The notes beneath the pieces are model-generated. The model worked only from the letters and a program-made list of their open reading frames with translations. It did not search any database and had not been told where the DNA came from. The position numbers were made by a program, and so were the translations under genes. A DNA stretch of 64,000 nucleotides from Holtermannia corniformis (lineage: Eukaryota > Basidiomycota > Tremellomycetes > Holtermanniales): the NCBI GenBank assembly GCA_001599935.1, contig BCIJ01000020.1, positions 29,152-93,151 of the forward strand. Reading direction: 5' to 3'. Below, piece by piece: positions 10,498 to 22,698 of the stretch. How positions within the stretch are numbered: the first letter of the stretch is position 1; each line of letters opens with the position of its first letter.

Positions 10498-12245
10498 CTA
10501 GTCGAGGTACATGATCAAGTGGGAGCTCTTGCCAATCCGCAAGATGACGACATGGTTATCGACCAAGTCTGTTTCTGACAGAGCTTGGTTGGAGTCTACC
10601 ATCCGCGTGTCGTTCAAGTAGAAGCCGCCCGAAGAGACAATCCGGTTCGCCTCGCCTAGGCGTGTCAGTGATCTCTACCGATGTGCACGCCAGCAGACTG
10701 ACCCCGAGACTTGATCCTACCGTGCATGGCTGCCAACTTGGTCAAAGGCAGACCGAGCGCTTGATCTCGAGTGATCCGGACAAGCCGATCATCGCCCTCG
10801 AAGGCGGCCAGCACATCGACAGCTTTCAACGTCTCGAGCGAGGTGGAAAAGAGCACGGCGGCAGCTGTTTGCGCTTTCTTGACGCTGTCGGCTCGAGGTG
10901 TATCAGCGTTTGCAATGTTCCACGGTGACGATGACGACTGACGACCGTGTACGAGCTCGGTGATCTCGTCGGCTAGTAGGCGCTGAGCGGAGCGCTTCAC
11001 GGGTGCCGCCTGGGGTAGAATGCATGAGCTGGGCGATGCGGCCGTTGCGACACCATCTCTCACCTCGTGCGCGGCCATACACTGCTCTATCCGGTCAAGA
11101 GGCAGAAACGTGAATAACTTGAGATACCGTCCAACATCGGCATCCGTCGTTCGCAAGAAGAACTGCGACGCCATCAGCCCATCATGGCATCTGACCACAA
11201 CACGTACCTGATAGAAATCATGCACGCCCGTCATCTTGTCATCAAGCCATACTGCGTTGCCCGCGCTCTTGCCAAACTTTTCGCCCGAGCTCGTCGTCAA
11301 CAGTGGGATCGTGAGCCCGAACGGCTCTTCGGTGTTTGTTAATGGTGTCTGTGCGGAGCGCTTGATCAGGTCGATCCCGGCGACAATGTTTCCCCACTGG
11401 TCTGAGCCGCCAATCTGGGCTCTGCAACCGTGCGTGCTGTGCAAGACCTGGAAATCGTGGGCTTGGAGGAGTTGATAGGAGAATTCAGTGAAAGAGATGC
11501 CAGACTCGGCGGTCAGACGGGACTTGACACTGCGCAAGGTAAGCAAGAGATCCCCTGTCAGCAATCAAGGTAGCGTGCCTATCTCTTGACAGCATCACGT
11601 TGACCTTGGACTCCTTTCCGACGGTGCGCAAAAAGTCCAACAACGAGATCTCCTTGAACCATTCGAGGTTGTTGACGACCTTGACGCCACTGTTACGACC
11701 GCTGGCCGAGCTCTCGGCTTGATTTCGTCTCTTGGCAGAGTAGTCCAAGCCACGCTCAAAGAAGCGATGAACCTGTGCCGTGATGCAGTTGACGTTGTGC
11801 TGCAGCTGCTCCGGGTTCAATGCGTTGCGTTCGGTTGATCGGCCGGAGGGGTCACCGATAGAACCGGTTGCGCCGCCAATCTGACGCAGAATGAGCTGCT
11901 GCAGTTTCCTAAACACCTTCAGACTCACTACCGCCAAAGCCTGGTGGCCGGCTGCTTGGAAGTGCAAGAGGCTGAGGAGCGGTAGGAGGTTGCCGACGTG
12001 TAAGGATGAAGCTGATGGGTCGACGCCAGAGTACACGCAGGTAGGTGCGTCGACTGATTTGCGAAATTGGGAGCTGAAATGGATAAGTCATCTTGTACTA
12101 CTGCTGACATGCAAGCTGACCTGGTGAGAGCGGCTACAAAGCCTCTCGACTCCAGCTCGTCGATCACATTTCGCGCCAGAGTATGAGCGAGACGCTGAGC
12201 TCTGAGACTCCGCATGCGAGTAGCTTGCCTCGCTATTGTCCACAT
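10498..12245 (-). CDS. MSY1: mitochondrial tyrosyl-tRNA synthetase
   Basis: Class I aminoacyl-tRNA synthetase charging tRNA-Tyr in mitochondria. The start is the ATG at 12243-12245; the leader MWTIARQATRMRSLRAQRLA is basic and amphipathic, as expected for mitochondrial import. The catalytic domain shows VYSGVDPSASSLHVGNLLPL (HIGH-class motif HVGN), GGATGSIGDPSGRS, AQIGGSDQWGNIVAGIDL and the KMSKS-class loop GEKFGKSAGNAVWLDD. The C terminus has an S4-like RNA-binding end (RIVSSGGFYLNDTRM, VILRIGKSSHLIMYLD), stopping at 10498. The bacterial-type S4 domain and GSDQWGN distinguish it from the cytosolic enzyme. Introns follow FVAALT, within LAVVSLKV, and elsewhere. It converges on FCP1 with 24 bp between stop codons. 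Confidence 0.93.
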
Positions 12246-12456
12246 TGCGCGGCGAGCACCGTTGCAAGGCTGCCAAAAAGTCGAAACGGCTGGAGTGGTC
12301 GCTCAGGAACGCACAGACAACACTTCGGAGTTCCGGATCACAGTCGGAGATCCGAAAATGCGAATGTCTAGAGGTGGATGCACAAGCCGACACTGACAGT
12401 CTGTCTGTACGATCCAGGAGCAGCCAGGAAGCTGAGAAGGAGATCCCTAATCGAGG

Positions 12457-15400
12457 ATGAGGCTGGAGGATGAGGTTGCGCCAACACCGCAGCTGTCTTT
12501 TCCGGTCCTTCCGCCTGACCAGATTCAGCATGTCGTCAATGTGAGTCGTCCGCTCAATATGGCACGGGGCACCCGCTGGATAGTTTCGTGTGAATGAGGG
12601 AACGTGGGCTGACTAACGAACCTGTCTCAGCTGATCGCTCGCTTGTATCACCCCAGCACGGCCGGCAACCCTCAAGCCGTCTACCAGCTTCAGCATGAAC
12701 TGCAAGAGGTACAGAAGGCGCCAGAGGCTTGGGGCTTGATCAGTGGACTCATTGCGGCAGACGTGAGTCTACGTTTTCTACTTGTCGTCTTGGCGCTACA
12801 GGCAGGCGGAACGATCAAGCAGTAATACCAATAATACCATGCTGATATGCATGCAGGACGTGAATGCACGGTTCTTCTCGGCGCACACGGCGCAAGTCAA
12901 GATCAGCAGAGACTGGTAAGGTCGATGCTCATCATCGAAAGCTTACTGACAGGCTCGTCGCAGGGACACGCTACCGTCCGAACTTCGTCCTGCATTGCTC
13001 AAACTCATGCTTGATGTCCTTTCGCACTCCGTTTCCCCAACGAACCCCCATGCGACTAGCAACCAGCTCATAGCTCGCAAGCTCTTCCAATGTGTATGTC
13101 CTTCTTGGGAATCACCGTATGCTCATCCACTTTAGCTATCATCCCTCATTCTGCGACTGCCCTCAAGCGACTTTCCGAACCCTCTACTTGCAGTCTTGAC
13201 GTCTATCACCGGCGCGGCCGCGCCGTCGTCAGCAGGCGGAGACCAAGCTCGACTGAGAGCGAAGCTGTGGTCACTCGAGTGGCTGACAGTCTGCGTCGAA
13301 GAGGTTACGCGAAGCGGACTGCTCGCTAATCGACGGTGAGTGCAAGGTAGCACAAGCGACAACGCCTCATCGTTACAGCATGGAAGTCGATGCATCGCTA
13401 CAATCCGACCTTCCTTTCGTCATGCAGACCATCTCGTCTTCGCTCAACGTCGACGACTTGGCACAACAGCGACTATCAGAGTCGGAAATCGTCAAAGAGG
13501 CAACAGGTGCTCTGGAAACGTTCAAGGCTTGGGTACTGTGGGGTCTCGGGCCGAGGTTTGTACTCTCAACCGGATTTGACAGCAAGACCTGACGTTGCCA
13601 AGTGAGATCTCGGCAATACTACCATTGCTGTACCGCATGCTCGATACACCTATGCTCCCGCCTGCAGCCGCGGCGCTGAACGAGATCCTGTCCAGCAGCG
13701 TGTACAAGGATGGCAAGGGCAGCAAGATCCTGACAGAGCCTATCATTGCGTGGATTTCGGGCGGGGCCGGTCAGCGAACCATCTCGGGAGGCGAGGATGG
13801 TGCGTTGACAGCGTTGTTGGATCTCAGACTAATGCACTTTAGACACATTGCTGCCGTTGACGCTGCTCATGACAAACCTGGTGGAGCACTCGAGCGAATG
13901 GATCGCAAGCAATATCAGCAGGGAAGACGTCCAAGCGTTCCTGGGGACCTTCCTGCAGATCACTGGGCTCGAAGGCTTACCAGGCGTCGAGAACCTCGCA
14001 AGTGGTGTCAGTCGCGGCCTATCTCCTCCCGCGCATTACTAACTGGTCTAGATGACACTAGCAGCATATCCGCTTATCCAAGAAGCCATCTTCGACTCGG
14101 ACATGTTCTCGCTGCCGCAGGAAAGCCCAGAATGGCAGATCCCGCGAGGGTTCTTCACCAGCTTGCTACAAGTCGTGCAGGCCAAAGTGCGGTATCCGGG
14201 AAATGGCGACATACCTGGAGAACCCCTTGGCGGGTTGGACACGGAGGATCGCGAGGCCTTTGAGAGTTATCGAAGAGATGCGGGTGAAGTCGTTGTCGGC
14301 GCGTGAGTCAGCACGAGGTCGTGGATGTGGATGTACTGACTGTATTGATAGCTACTACATTCTGCGGGAGGCCACGATGGCGTCGCTTGTACAGGATTTG
14401 ATCGAGCAGCTGAATCGACAAGCACCGTGGCAGGTGCGTTGGCTCCGTGCAACTCACTACCATCTGACTGGTATACAGGACGTCGAAGCAACCCTGCATT
14501 GTATTCGCCATTCGCACGAGGCTGTGCCGCTCGGCGAGAGTGTCAGTTTGCCTCGATTGCTCGGTGAAGAGGTGTTGGGTCGACTGGCGCAACGGCCAAA
14601 CATCGGCGTCGGCGAGGACAGGCTACGCTTGACGGCCATCTGCACTATACGTATGTTTTGACACGGTGAATGAGCCCGAAAACGCAACTCAGACGACCGC
14701 AGAGGCGTACGAGGAGTGGTTCAAGCACCACCCAGACCACCTCGTCCCAGTGCTTTCGTATCTAGTCCCAGCCCTCGACGTACCCGCCACTGCTAGCACC
14801 GCTGCGACGGCATTAAAGGCGCTTTGCGACATGTGCCGCACTAAACTGGTCGGGCACATCGGTGCATTTTCAGCCTTGCATGGCAAGATTGGGAATCTCG
14901 AGGTACGCCGGCTGCTTCACCGTGCGACGGAAGCTGACATGCTACTTAGCCAGATGACCAGACGAAGGTCATCGAGGCTATAACTAGTGTCCTGCAAGCG
15001 TTGCCTCCATCCGAAGCTATCGCGCCAGTCGAGGCAGGTCTTTGGTCCATCTGTGAAATCGCAACTCACTCGAAGTAGAGCATTGTCAACCCTATCATCG
15101 ACCAGCTTGCGACCGCCATTCAAATGGCTACGGTTGTGAGTCGTGTCTTCTGTCTACCAAAGTGACTGACATCTCGCAGAATATCGAAGAAGCCAAGGTT
15201 CTCTGTGTCGTCCAGTTGCGCGCTTTGACCGCATGCGCTAAAGGCCTCACACCGTCAGACGACGACATCTTTGACGCGGACTCGGACGAGGAAGGGACGC
15301 CGTTCACGACCCTCACAAATCATGCACGAAACGACTCACGACTCGTCAGCCTCCGGGAACGGATAACGCTCGGGATCGGTCGAGTGATTGAAATTTGGTC

Positions 15401-16525
15401 GACAGACGTCCAAATCGCAGATGTAGGTGCACTGTGCAAATGGCAGTGCCAAGCTGACGCGCCGCAGGCATTCAGCGATCTCTTCAAGTCGATGACAACG
15501 TCTGCCGACTCCCCAACGCTCGTCGCACTGTCTCCGGTTCCTCTGCTGCACCTCGTATCGACTGCTGCCGAGCGGCAACTCACCGCCATCTGGCTATCGC
15601 TCGCTTCCACCCTAATCTTGCGCGTAGCCCCGCAGTCCGCGTTTCTATCCAAGAAACTGTCAGAGCAAGATGAAATCTTGCTGCAGCAGTCCACAGTGCA
15701 GGCTGAGCAGGCTGTACGAGATGCAGCCGGGCGCTTGTTCAACGCAACAGCACCGATCCTGGGCGCCGCAAGTGGAATGCACGACGTGCGCTGATTGTCG
15801 GACCAAGATCACCGAGCTGACAGCGTCACAGCACCCCGATGTGGTCGAGTCGTGGTTCCGCTTCGCCGGTGCTCTCGTCTCCAAGTTCCCCGCTGCGTTC
15901 CTCAGCCTCGACGCCGAGATCGGTCACGGCTTTGTTCAGATTGGGATCGCCGGTCTCGGCGCACAAGAGCGCTTTTCGCTCAAGACTGCGGCCGAGTTCT
16001 TTGTCAGTCGCTATCATCTGCCACTGAGACTACTTCTCACATGGCTCAGATCTCCCTGCTGGCAGCAACGCGCTACCCCGACTCTCTCCTCGTGCCCGCG
16101 CACGAGTTGTTGATCCCACATGGACAAGCGCTGCTGCGAGCCCTTATCCTCAGTGCTGGCGCTGAAGGTCCACGATCCATGATACCGAATCTGGCGGAAC
16201 TGCTTGCTGCCCTTGTCACGCGTTTGCCTCAGCAGGCACCTGCATGGCTCAACAATGTCTTGTCCGAGGTGAGTGCTGAATCGGCTCAGAAGCCGCGTCA
16301 GTGCTTATGAACGATAGCCCGGCTTCCCCGACGCGCGTGCAACACCAGCGTCCAAGGAAAAGCTGCGCAACGTTGTGCTCAAGTGAGTGCTTTGTGCCAC
16401 CAGTTATGGACACGGCTGACAGGTGCAGATCCCGTACGGCGAAAAAGATGCGCGAGGCCCTGAACGACTTTGCGCTGATCGCGCGCGGTCTAGCCGATAC
16501 GACGTATGGGATGGCCACGACGTGA
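12457..16525 (+). CDS. importin-beta superfamily karyopherin, importin-13-like
   Basis: Nuclear transport receptor made of HEAT repeats. The start is the ATG at 12457 (MRLEDEVAPTPQLSF); the first intron follows QIQHVVN. The N terminus (LIARLYHPSTAG, AVYQLQHELQEVQKAPEAW, LISGLI) matches the first HEAT repeats of transportin-3/importin-13 proteins, where the Ran-binding region sits. Later markers are SYRRDAGEVVVGAYYILREA and DVEATLHCIRHSHEAVPLGE, the latter close to the family signature around (D)xEAxLxxxxSxxEAVP. Many short introns interrupt it. The last exon ends ADTTYGMATT then TGA. The assignment to importin-13 (fungal Kap122/Kap111) rather than transportin-3 (Mtr10) rests on the YRRDAGEV-type segment and is tentative; karyopherin membership is firm. 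Confidence 0.85.
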
Positions 16526-16580
16526 TCCCCCGCCCCGCATGATTATAAATGCTGCCTGCATCGCATCCAGTGCACGAGTG

Positions 16581-17806
16581 CTAGCCTGTATGCATAGCGA
16601 CCTTTTCGATCGCCTCGCTCGTGCCAAGTTCGTGATCCGGCAGGGCCAGACTCTCGTCATCGCCGGCACCGCCGTGGGTCGCACTGATGACTTTGGCCGT
16701 GGCCCAGTTGAGGTAAGCTTGTCTGCCTAGTTCCCAGGATTTCGTGTGGCCGCCTTCTGGGATGGATTTAGGAGCGGCGGGGTGGATGACGTCGATTGCG
16801 TTCAGCTTGGTGTGCAAGGTACTGAGCGTTTGCGTGATGTTGGTGGTTGTTTGTGGGAGCGGCGAGACTGGGTTGACTATCAGCACTGCTCTCATCCGAC
16901 CGTCACGAGGTGAAACGCAAGTGTTCAGATACGTACGGCCAGCAGTCTCCACAACGTCTTTGACGAACGCGACCTCGGCTCTGCGCCGTCTCGCAACGAC
17001 CAGCCGTCGATCCAGAGCGCGGTCGGCAAGGATCAGTTGATGGCGAAGTTTGCGCGCTTGCTCGACTTTGACCCGCAGTTGTTCTACCGTTTTCGCGAGC
17101 TCGGTCTCGCCGTCGGGGAGGGACGCGACGTATTCGCCTCGATCAAAGTCGAGGCCTTTATGCCATGGCTGGTCATGGCTGTCAGTGGGGCGATAAGGTG
17201 CAGCAGGTGAACGGACCAAGACTATATCAAGCCCTGTTGGGATCTCGAACGCGTTCCGTAGCGCCCAGCCTGTAAACTTGTCGAATGCGAGGTCAATGTG
17301 TGACTCGAGAAGGGTTTCGAGTGCGTGCAGGCCCTAAGTGTGTGAGCACCGACACCACATGAACGATGCGTTGGATCCGGCGACTCACGATATCGACTTC
17401 GCGCTCGGCGTCCTCCCCTTTGCCGTCTGCTATTCGAGTGGCCCAGCCCGAGATGGCCTCGACGGTGTTGTAGATCTCGACACGCGCGCACTCTGTGATG
17501 TCGTCGAGCGCGTTGCGCGGGTGAAAGCCAATCATCTGTGCGGAGTGGCGTCAGTCTGATTGTGACCTACACAAAGCCCATACAGACCTCTTGCACGAGC
17601 CTCGTCCGCTGCTCTTCGTTCAACTCGCGCCGCTTGCCATCGCTCACTCTGCGCACGTAGCCGGGTGTCAAGCTCGGCGCGAAGTCGGCGAGCGGTGGGA
17701 GGTGTTGGACGTGGACTGATTTGGAGGATGAAGGATCTTGGATCAGAGGCTGTGCTTGCCTTGTCGACTGCCTGCGCTGAGGGAGGGAGCGGCGGAGGGG
17801 AGGCAT
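16581..17806 (-). CDS. MTW1: kinetochore protein Mis12/Mtw1
   Basis: Founding subunit of the Mis12 complex, which links the inner kinetochore to Ndc80 and Knl1. The start is the ATG at 17804-17806 (MPPLRRSLPQRRQS). After a disordered N terminus and an intron come IGFHPRNALDDITECARVEI, matching the start of the Mis12 domain, and then LHALETLLESHIDLAFDKFT followed by GWALRNAFEIPTGLDI, the conserved helical hairpin with its xLRNxFxIP motif. The rest is mostly coiled coil (ETELAKTVEQLRVKVEQARK). The stop is at 16581-16583. S. cerevisiae and S. pombe orthologues have similar length and order. The convergent karyopherin gene ends 55 bp away. Confidence 0.88.
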
Positions 17807-18044
17807 GGTCGATCGAGAAACCCAAGACGGTCAACTTGCCACTGGCACAACAACAACCTGGTTTTGATATTGTATGCATCACATGAAACAAGATTTGGAA
17901 TAATGACGTGTCACATGCGTCGTTTCAGCTGCGCGCGTCTTGTCCAGCTGCTGTGAACTCAACTCGGCCATACTACAGCCAAAAGTATCTTATAGCGCCG
18001 GTGAAGCAACCGAGGGAGCTGTTCAGGCAATCGCAAAGCGCACG

Positions 18045-21000
18045 ATGAGGTTGACCAAGCCGAAATGGGTCGAGCACGCCGGTAAGTCGCACTGGTCGCA
18101 AAGCAGCTGTCATCTCTCTTTACTGCTGCCGCCGTAACGCATCGTGGTCGAGACTTCAGATAACCTCGGTGTCGGACAGCGCTGACCGTGAACAGACGAC
18201 AAAGGCAAAAAGCTCCCAATCTTCAGTGTGCATGTCCACCCTGACAATTCTCGACTGGCAACCGGTGGACTCGGTACGTCTCGACCGTCACTGCAGATAC
18301 GACTAGCTGCATGCGCTGACTATCCCACAGATTCAAAGATCAAGATCTGGTCCACGTTGCCGATCCTATCTGCCGAAGCTGACGAGGATGATGCAAACTA
18401 CAAACTGCTGTGCACCATGACGACGCATAACGGTAACCGACCATTGCGCTGATATCCAGTTGAAGAAGGCTGACGATGCTTTCAGGCTCCGTGTTGACAG
18501 TGCAATGGGCTCATCATGGTCGCTACCTTGCGAGCGGGAGCGACGACCACATGGTCTTCATCTGGGATCTGGATCCGTCAGTCAACTCTCTGCTCCAAGC
18601 GGTTCGACAAGTGCTGACACCTGGTAGCTCTGGCGCAGGCAAAGTCTGGGGAACAGACGAAGTCAATGTCGAAAACTGGAAAGCGATGCGGCGGCTAGTC
18701 GGACACGAGTCGGGTGTGTGCCCAAAGTCGTATACACCACACTGTCGCTGATGTACTCGCCACGCAGATGTTGTCGACCTTGCTTGGTCGCGAGATGATT
18801 CCAAGCTCGCTTCAGTCGGTTTGGACAGTCGGGTTTGGATCTGGGATGGGTATTCGTTCGGTCGGTTTTGCTGCCAAGCTCTACCGGATATTGTGCTGAC
18901 ACACCCCAGAGCGCATCATCAGGATCGATGGACATCAAGGGTTTGTCAAGGGCGTGACGTGGGACCCGGTCGGCCAATTCCTCGCGACGCAGGTGAGCGG
19001 TGACTGCATCTGACTGCAGCCAGCTGAGCCCGCAGTCGGACGACAAAACGGTCAAGATCTGGAGTACCGAAGACTGGAGCTTGGTCAAGAGTCTCGGGAA
19101 ACCGTTTGAAAGAAGTCCGGGATCGACCTTCTTTCGACGGCTGAGGTCAGTCTGCCTGTTGCACTCCACTCCCCTGCACTAACGGTCAACAGCTGGTCGC
19201 CTGATGGCGCCTTCATTGCTGCCTCAAATGCCATGAACGGCCCCGTGTTCGTCGCAGCCGTGATTGATCGTGATACTTGGAGTTGCGACGTCAACTTTGT
19301 CGGCCACGAGAACACGATTGAAGTGGCAGTGAGTACACGGACTCGACGCTGATTCCGTACTGAGGGGTGTAGGCTTTCAACCCGCGACTGTTCTCCACTC
19401 CTGGCGAGCCAGTCACCCGAGTGGGATCAGCCTGCATGCTGGCTCTAGGTGTGGACGATCAGAGTATCTCAATCTGGAAGAATACAAAGGAGACACCGCT
19501 AGTCGTGTTCAAGGACATTTTCGAGCGGCAGGTGCTCGATCTCTGCTGGTGAGCCGGATAGATGTCCTTGGAGCAGGGCCCCTTGCTCACTGTTCTTAGG
19601 TCCAACGACGGCCACTCGCTGTACGGCTGCTCGTCGGACGGCACCATCTGCGCCATCGACTTTGACCTCGCCGAGTTCCCCGATCTCGCCGGACCCGAAG
19701 CCCTCGACATTGTGCTCAACAGCTTTGAATACCAGCCCAAGAACCGACCCGCTGCTCGTGCACCCTCGTTGGCGCCTACAGCGTCCATATCGTCCATCCC
19801 GCTATTACGCAACGACAGGCTGGCGGCCGCACCCTCAACTGAAGTCGTCAATGTCTTGCAGGCGCGCAAGACGGCGAATGGCGAGCGTAGGCGGCAACAG
19901 CGCGTCGTGCTTGGTGCGGCGACTTCGACGCCGACGCAACGACACGTCAAGAGAGCGCCGTTGACGTCGTTGTCGGGTGGTGGACCTGCTGCAACAGCAT
20001 TCGCGGCGGCGATCGACGCGCCTCTTCAAGAGATTGAAAGCCCGCGCGCGAGCAATAAACGCAAAGCGAGCTTCGAGGCATCTGCACCGCCAAAGTCGGT
20101 GCCAAGGGGTCGGACTATGGGTAACGACAGGGCGAAGGAAACGGGGCCTGTCAAAGAGATCCGGGCGGCCAGGGTGCAGCCGCCCATTGCGGGGCCATCG
20201 AGCTCTGGCGGTGCGATTCTACCGATCCCGGTGGTGCAGTCGCATGTCAGAGTCAAGCTTGAGCAGACGGATGACAGTGATTGGGTCGAAGGGAAGAATT
20301 CGGATGATGGCGGTGAGCTCGCTGCTGGCACGTGGTGGAGTGCATCACTGACGATGCGACAAGGTCACGCTGAGATCAACTATCGCAGTGGCGGGACCGT
20401 GCAGTGGCTCGACTACCTGCCCGGCGCGATCCTCGACGTTGCAGTCACTGACAACTTTGTGGCTGTCTCGGGCGAGGATGCGAGCTTGAATGTTTACTCA
20501 CCGACTGGACGACGGTGCGTTTACGCAGTGTCGGTTTGCGGGTAGCTGACGATCCAGGCTGTTGCCCACGATCAAGCTCGATGCCCCAGTGTCGTATCTG
20601 CACGCTAGCAAATGGTCCTTGCTCGCGTTGACGGCCGCTGGTCAATTGAGCGTATGGTCAGTGCTCAACACGGACTTCTGTGCGTTTGCTGATAGGATAT
20701 GACGATAGGAACGTCCAACGCCGTACGGCCGCCTTTGCACCTGTTTCCATCTCGCCTCTGCTGTCCAACGTAGCATCAGCCTCGTCCTCGCACACCACCG
20801 CAGTCGAATCGATTCAGGTCCGGCCCAACGGCGTGCCCGTCGTGCAGCTCTCTACGCCCTCGGCGTACGCATACGACGCCAGCCTGAGCTCCTGGGTTCA
20901 ACTTTGCGATGTCTGGTGGGCCGACGGTAGCCCATTGACCTCGCGCGGACGATCGGCCGTCGCAAGTACCCGTGGACCAGTCGCCGCGATCGAACACGGC

Positions 21001-21482
21001 GTCAGCGATGGGCGCGCGGACGACGGCAAGCCACGGCCAGAATGGTGGGACACGGCCTTGTCGCTCGGTCATCTTGACCTGCGCATGTCCGCCGCCGTCT
21101 TGCTCGACTCACCAGCAGAGTACAAGCAGTACTTGCTGGCGTATGCAAAGAAGCTGGCCGATGAGGGCTTTAGGGCCAAGGCCGAGGAGTTGATCAAGGA
21201 GCTGCTGGGTCCAGTGTACTAGTGCGTATCGCTGTATCGACGCCCTGCTTTGACGCTGACAAGTACAGTCAACCATCACGACCGGATCGCTCGTGGACGC
21301 CAACGGTTCTGGGATTGCAGAAACGCGACTTGCTGCGCGAGGTACTGGGCGTGCTCGGTCAGTACTGCACATACTTGCGACATTGTAGCTGACACCGTGC
21401 AGTGCGAAGTCGGACGCTTGTGGCGCTGGGACAGACGTATCAGGAGTTGCTGAAGAAGGCGATGGCCGATGACGGCTATTGA
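18045..21482 (+). CDS. HIR1: HIR histone chaperone subunit Hir1/HIRA (WD40)
   Basis: Replication-independent H3-H4 chaperone; the HIR complex also represses histone genes. The start is the ATG at 18045 (MRLTKPKWVEHA), followed by an intron and the run KGKKLPIFSVHVHPDNSRLA, typical of Hir1. Seven WD-type blades can be traced: DSKIKIWSTLP, SVLTVQWAHHGRYLASGSDD, DLAWSRDDSKLASVGLDSRV, IRIDGHQGFVKGVTWDPVG, SDDKTVKIWSTEDWSLVKSL, LSWSPDGAFIAASNAMNGPV, DQSISIWKNTKETPL. A disordered basic linker and the C-terminal HIRA domain (VQWLDYLPGAILDVAVTDNF, GEDASLNVYSPTGRR) follow. Small introns occur every few hundred bases. The final exon ends LLKKAMADDGY then TGA at 21482. Confidence 0.94.
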
Positions 21483-21739
21483 TGTTTATAACGATGCATA
21501 GCATGCTGAATGTAATATTGGCAGTGGGTTTGGAAGGCAGGGCGCTAGGCACTCGCAGCCGTGAACGCATGATCGCAAACCCATCGAAAGCAACCAGCTA
21601 GCTCGACGTCGCGAGTGACAACGCTTTCAGCACGACTGATCCAAGCAGCGACTTCCGTTGCTCGTGGACGCGATGCCCCGTAGACTACCGTAGAAACATG
21701 CCACCCATCCAACGGTGACTCGAGCAAAAAGCAAAAAGG

Positions 21740-21932
21740 AGAGGTACCCTGACATCAGGAGCCGGTAGTGCAAGGGCAACGACATCTTGACCCGCCGTGA
21801 TGCAAGCACCAGAGGACGAATCGGGCGAGGAAAAATCTTGATGACTTGCGTGCCCCAATGGGGCACGTAACTGGGTCATCCAGTTACAGAACAGATACTA
21901 CACATGATCTTAGCCAAGAGGCCCAGAGTGAT
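21740..21932 (-). ncRNA. U2 spliceosomal snRNA
   Basis: Read on the minus strand from 21932, the RNA begins ATCACTCTGGGCCTCTTGG and continues CTAAGATCATGTGTAGTATC then TGTTCT, nearly identical to the universal U2 5' region. GTAGTA is the branch-site recognition sequence, and CTAAGATC carries the U6-pairing helix. Stem-loop IIa (AACTGG-ATGA-CCCAGTT) and IIb (GTGCCCC-ATTG-GGGCAC) follow. The Sm site is AAGATTTTTCCTC near 21840-21828. A TTGCACTACCGG sequence near 21770 resembles the stem-loop IV loop that binds U2A'/B''. The 5' end is clear; the 3' end is estimated. No ORF overlaps convincingly. It acts in branch-site recognition, which fits the CTGAC branch sites seen in this window. Confidence 0.94.
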
Positions 21933-22078
21933 ACCAGACAGGTAAAAATGGGGTTATGTACCGCAAGATTCGGATGATATGGTCATAAATACGATCCGCG
22001 GTATGGCCGTGTTTGCGGGTTGCTAGCCGTTTGCTGGACTCGGTGCTGTCTGCGACTTGGGCGCTATAGTTCACCACA

Positions 22079-22686
22079 ATGTCATCGTTGCTGGAGGAGG
22101 CGCACGCCGTCCCAGGCGTACCAGTACAGCAGGGGTCAATACCACCGATCCCCTCATTCCAGTACGCTCGCATCCTCGCTGGAATCCCAACCGAACTCCT
22201 CGTCCAGACGTTTGATGATCGGATACTGGTTGTGCTCACGCAGCTGGGCAAAGTCGGCAGTATGGTCAGTTGCAAGCTGATGTGATACCGTCGCCAACGC
22301 TGACCGTCGTACAGACTCAAGCGAGTATCTCCGCTAGCACCCAGCTCGAACCCCCGCTCCAGCCGCTCCAGGACGTGACGGACGCCTCACCGGTCCAGAA
22401 CCTGCGCTACCTTCCTCCTGCACACCCGTCGACACAGCTAACACCGCTGCTCGGGTCTTCTCTCCCTCTACATGATCTCTACATCTCACAGATTGCAACC
22501 ATCATCTGGTGGAGTCTGCAATCTACCGGCGGGCAGCGGCGACCCGTCGTAGTCGGTCTGGCACTCAAGAAGCCGGCGCCGGGTCACAACGACGACGATG
22601 ACGACGGAATGAGCGACGACGAACGACAGCGGTTCGCAGAGGTCATGGACATGGTTGGGCGCTGGCCGGGCTTGACGCACGCATAG
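22079..22686 (+). CDS. proteasome assembly chaperone 3 (PAC3/Irc25-like)
   Basis: Small chaperone that, with PAC4, helps assemble the 20S proteasome alpha ring. Exons are 22079-22264 and 22315-22686, with a 50-nt intron (ctgac near its end), giving 185 residues. The N-terminal half carries IPTELLVQTFDDRILVVLTQ and LGKVGSM, matching the PAC3 core where the strand pair TxVxxxxFxxxILVxVTQxGKVG is typical. The second exon has LLGSSLPLHDLYISQIATII and RPVVVGLALKK, matching the second half of the fold. An acidic Asp run (NDDDDDDGMSDDE) near the C terminus is not typical. The identification rests on the order of these motifs. Its stop is 12 bp from the convergent methyltransferase gene. Confidence 0.82.
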
Positions 22687-22698
22687 ATGAGAGTCATG

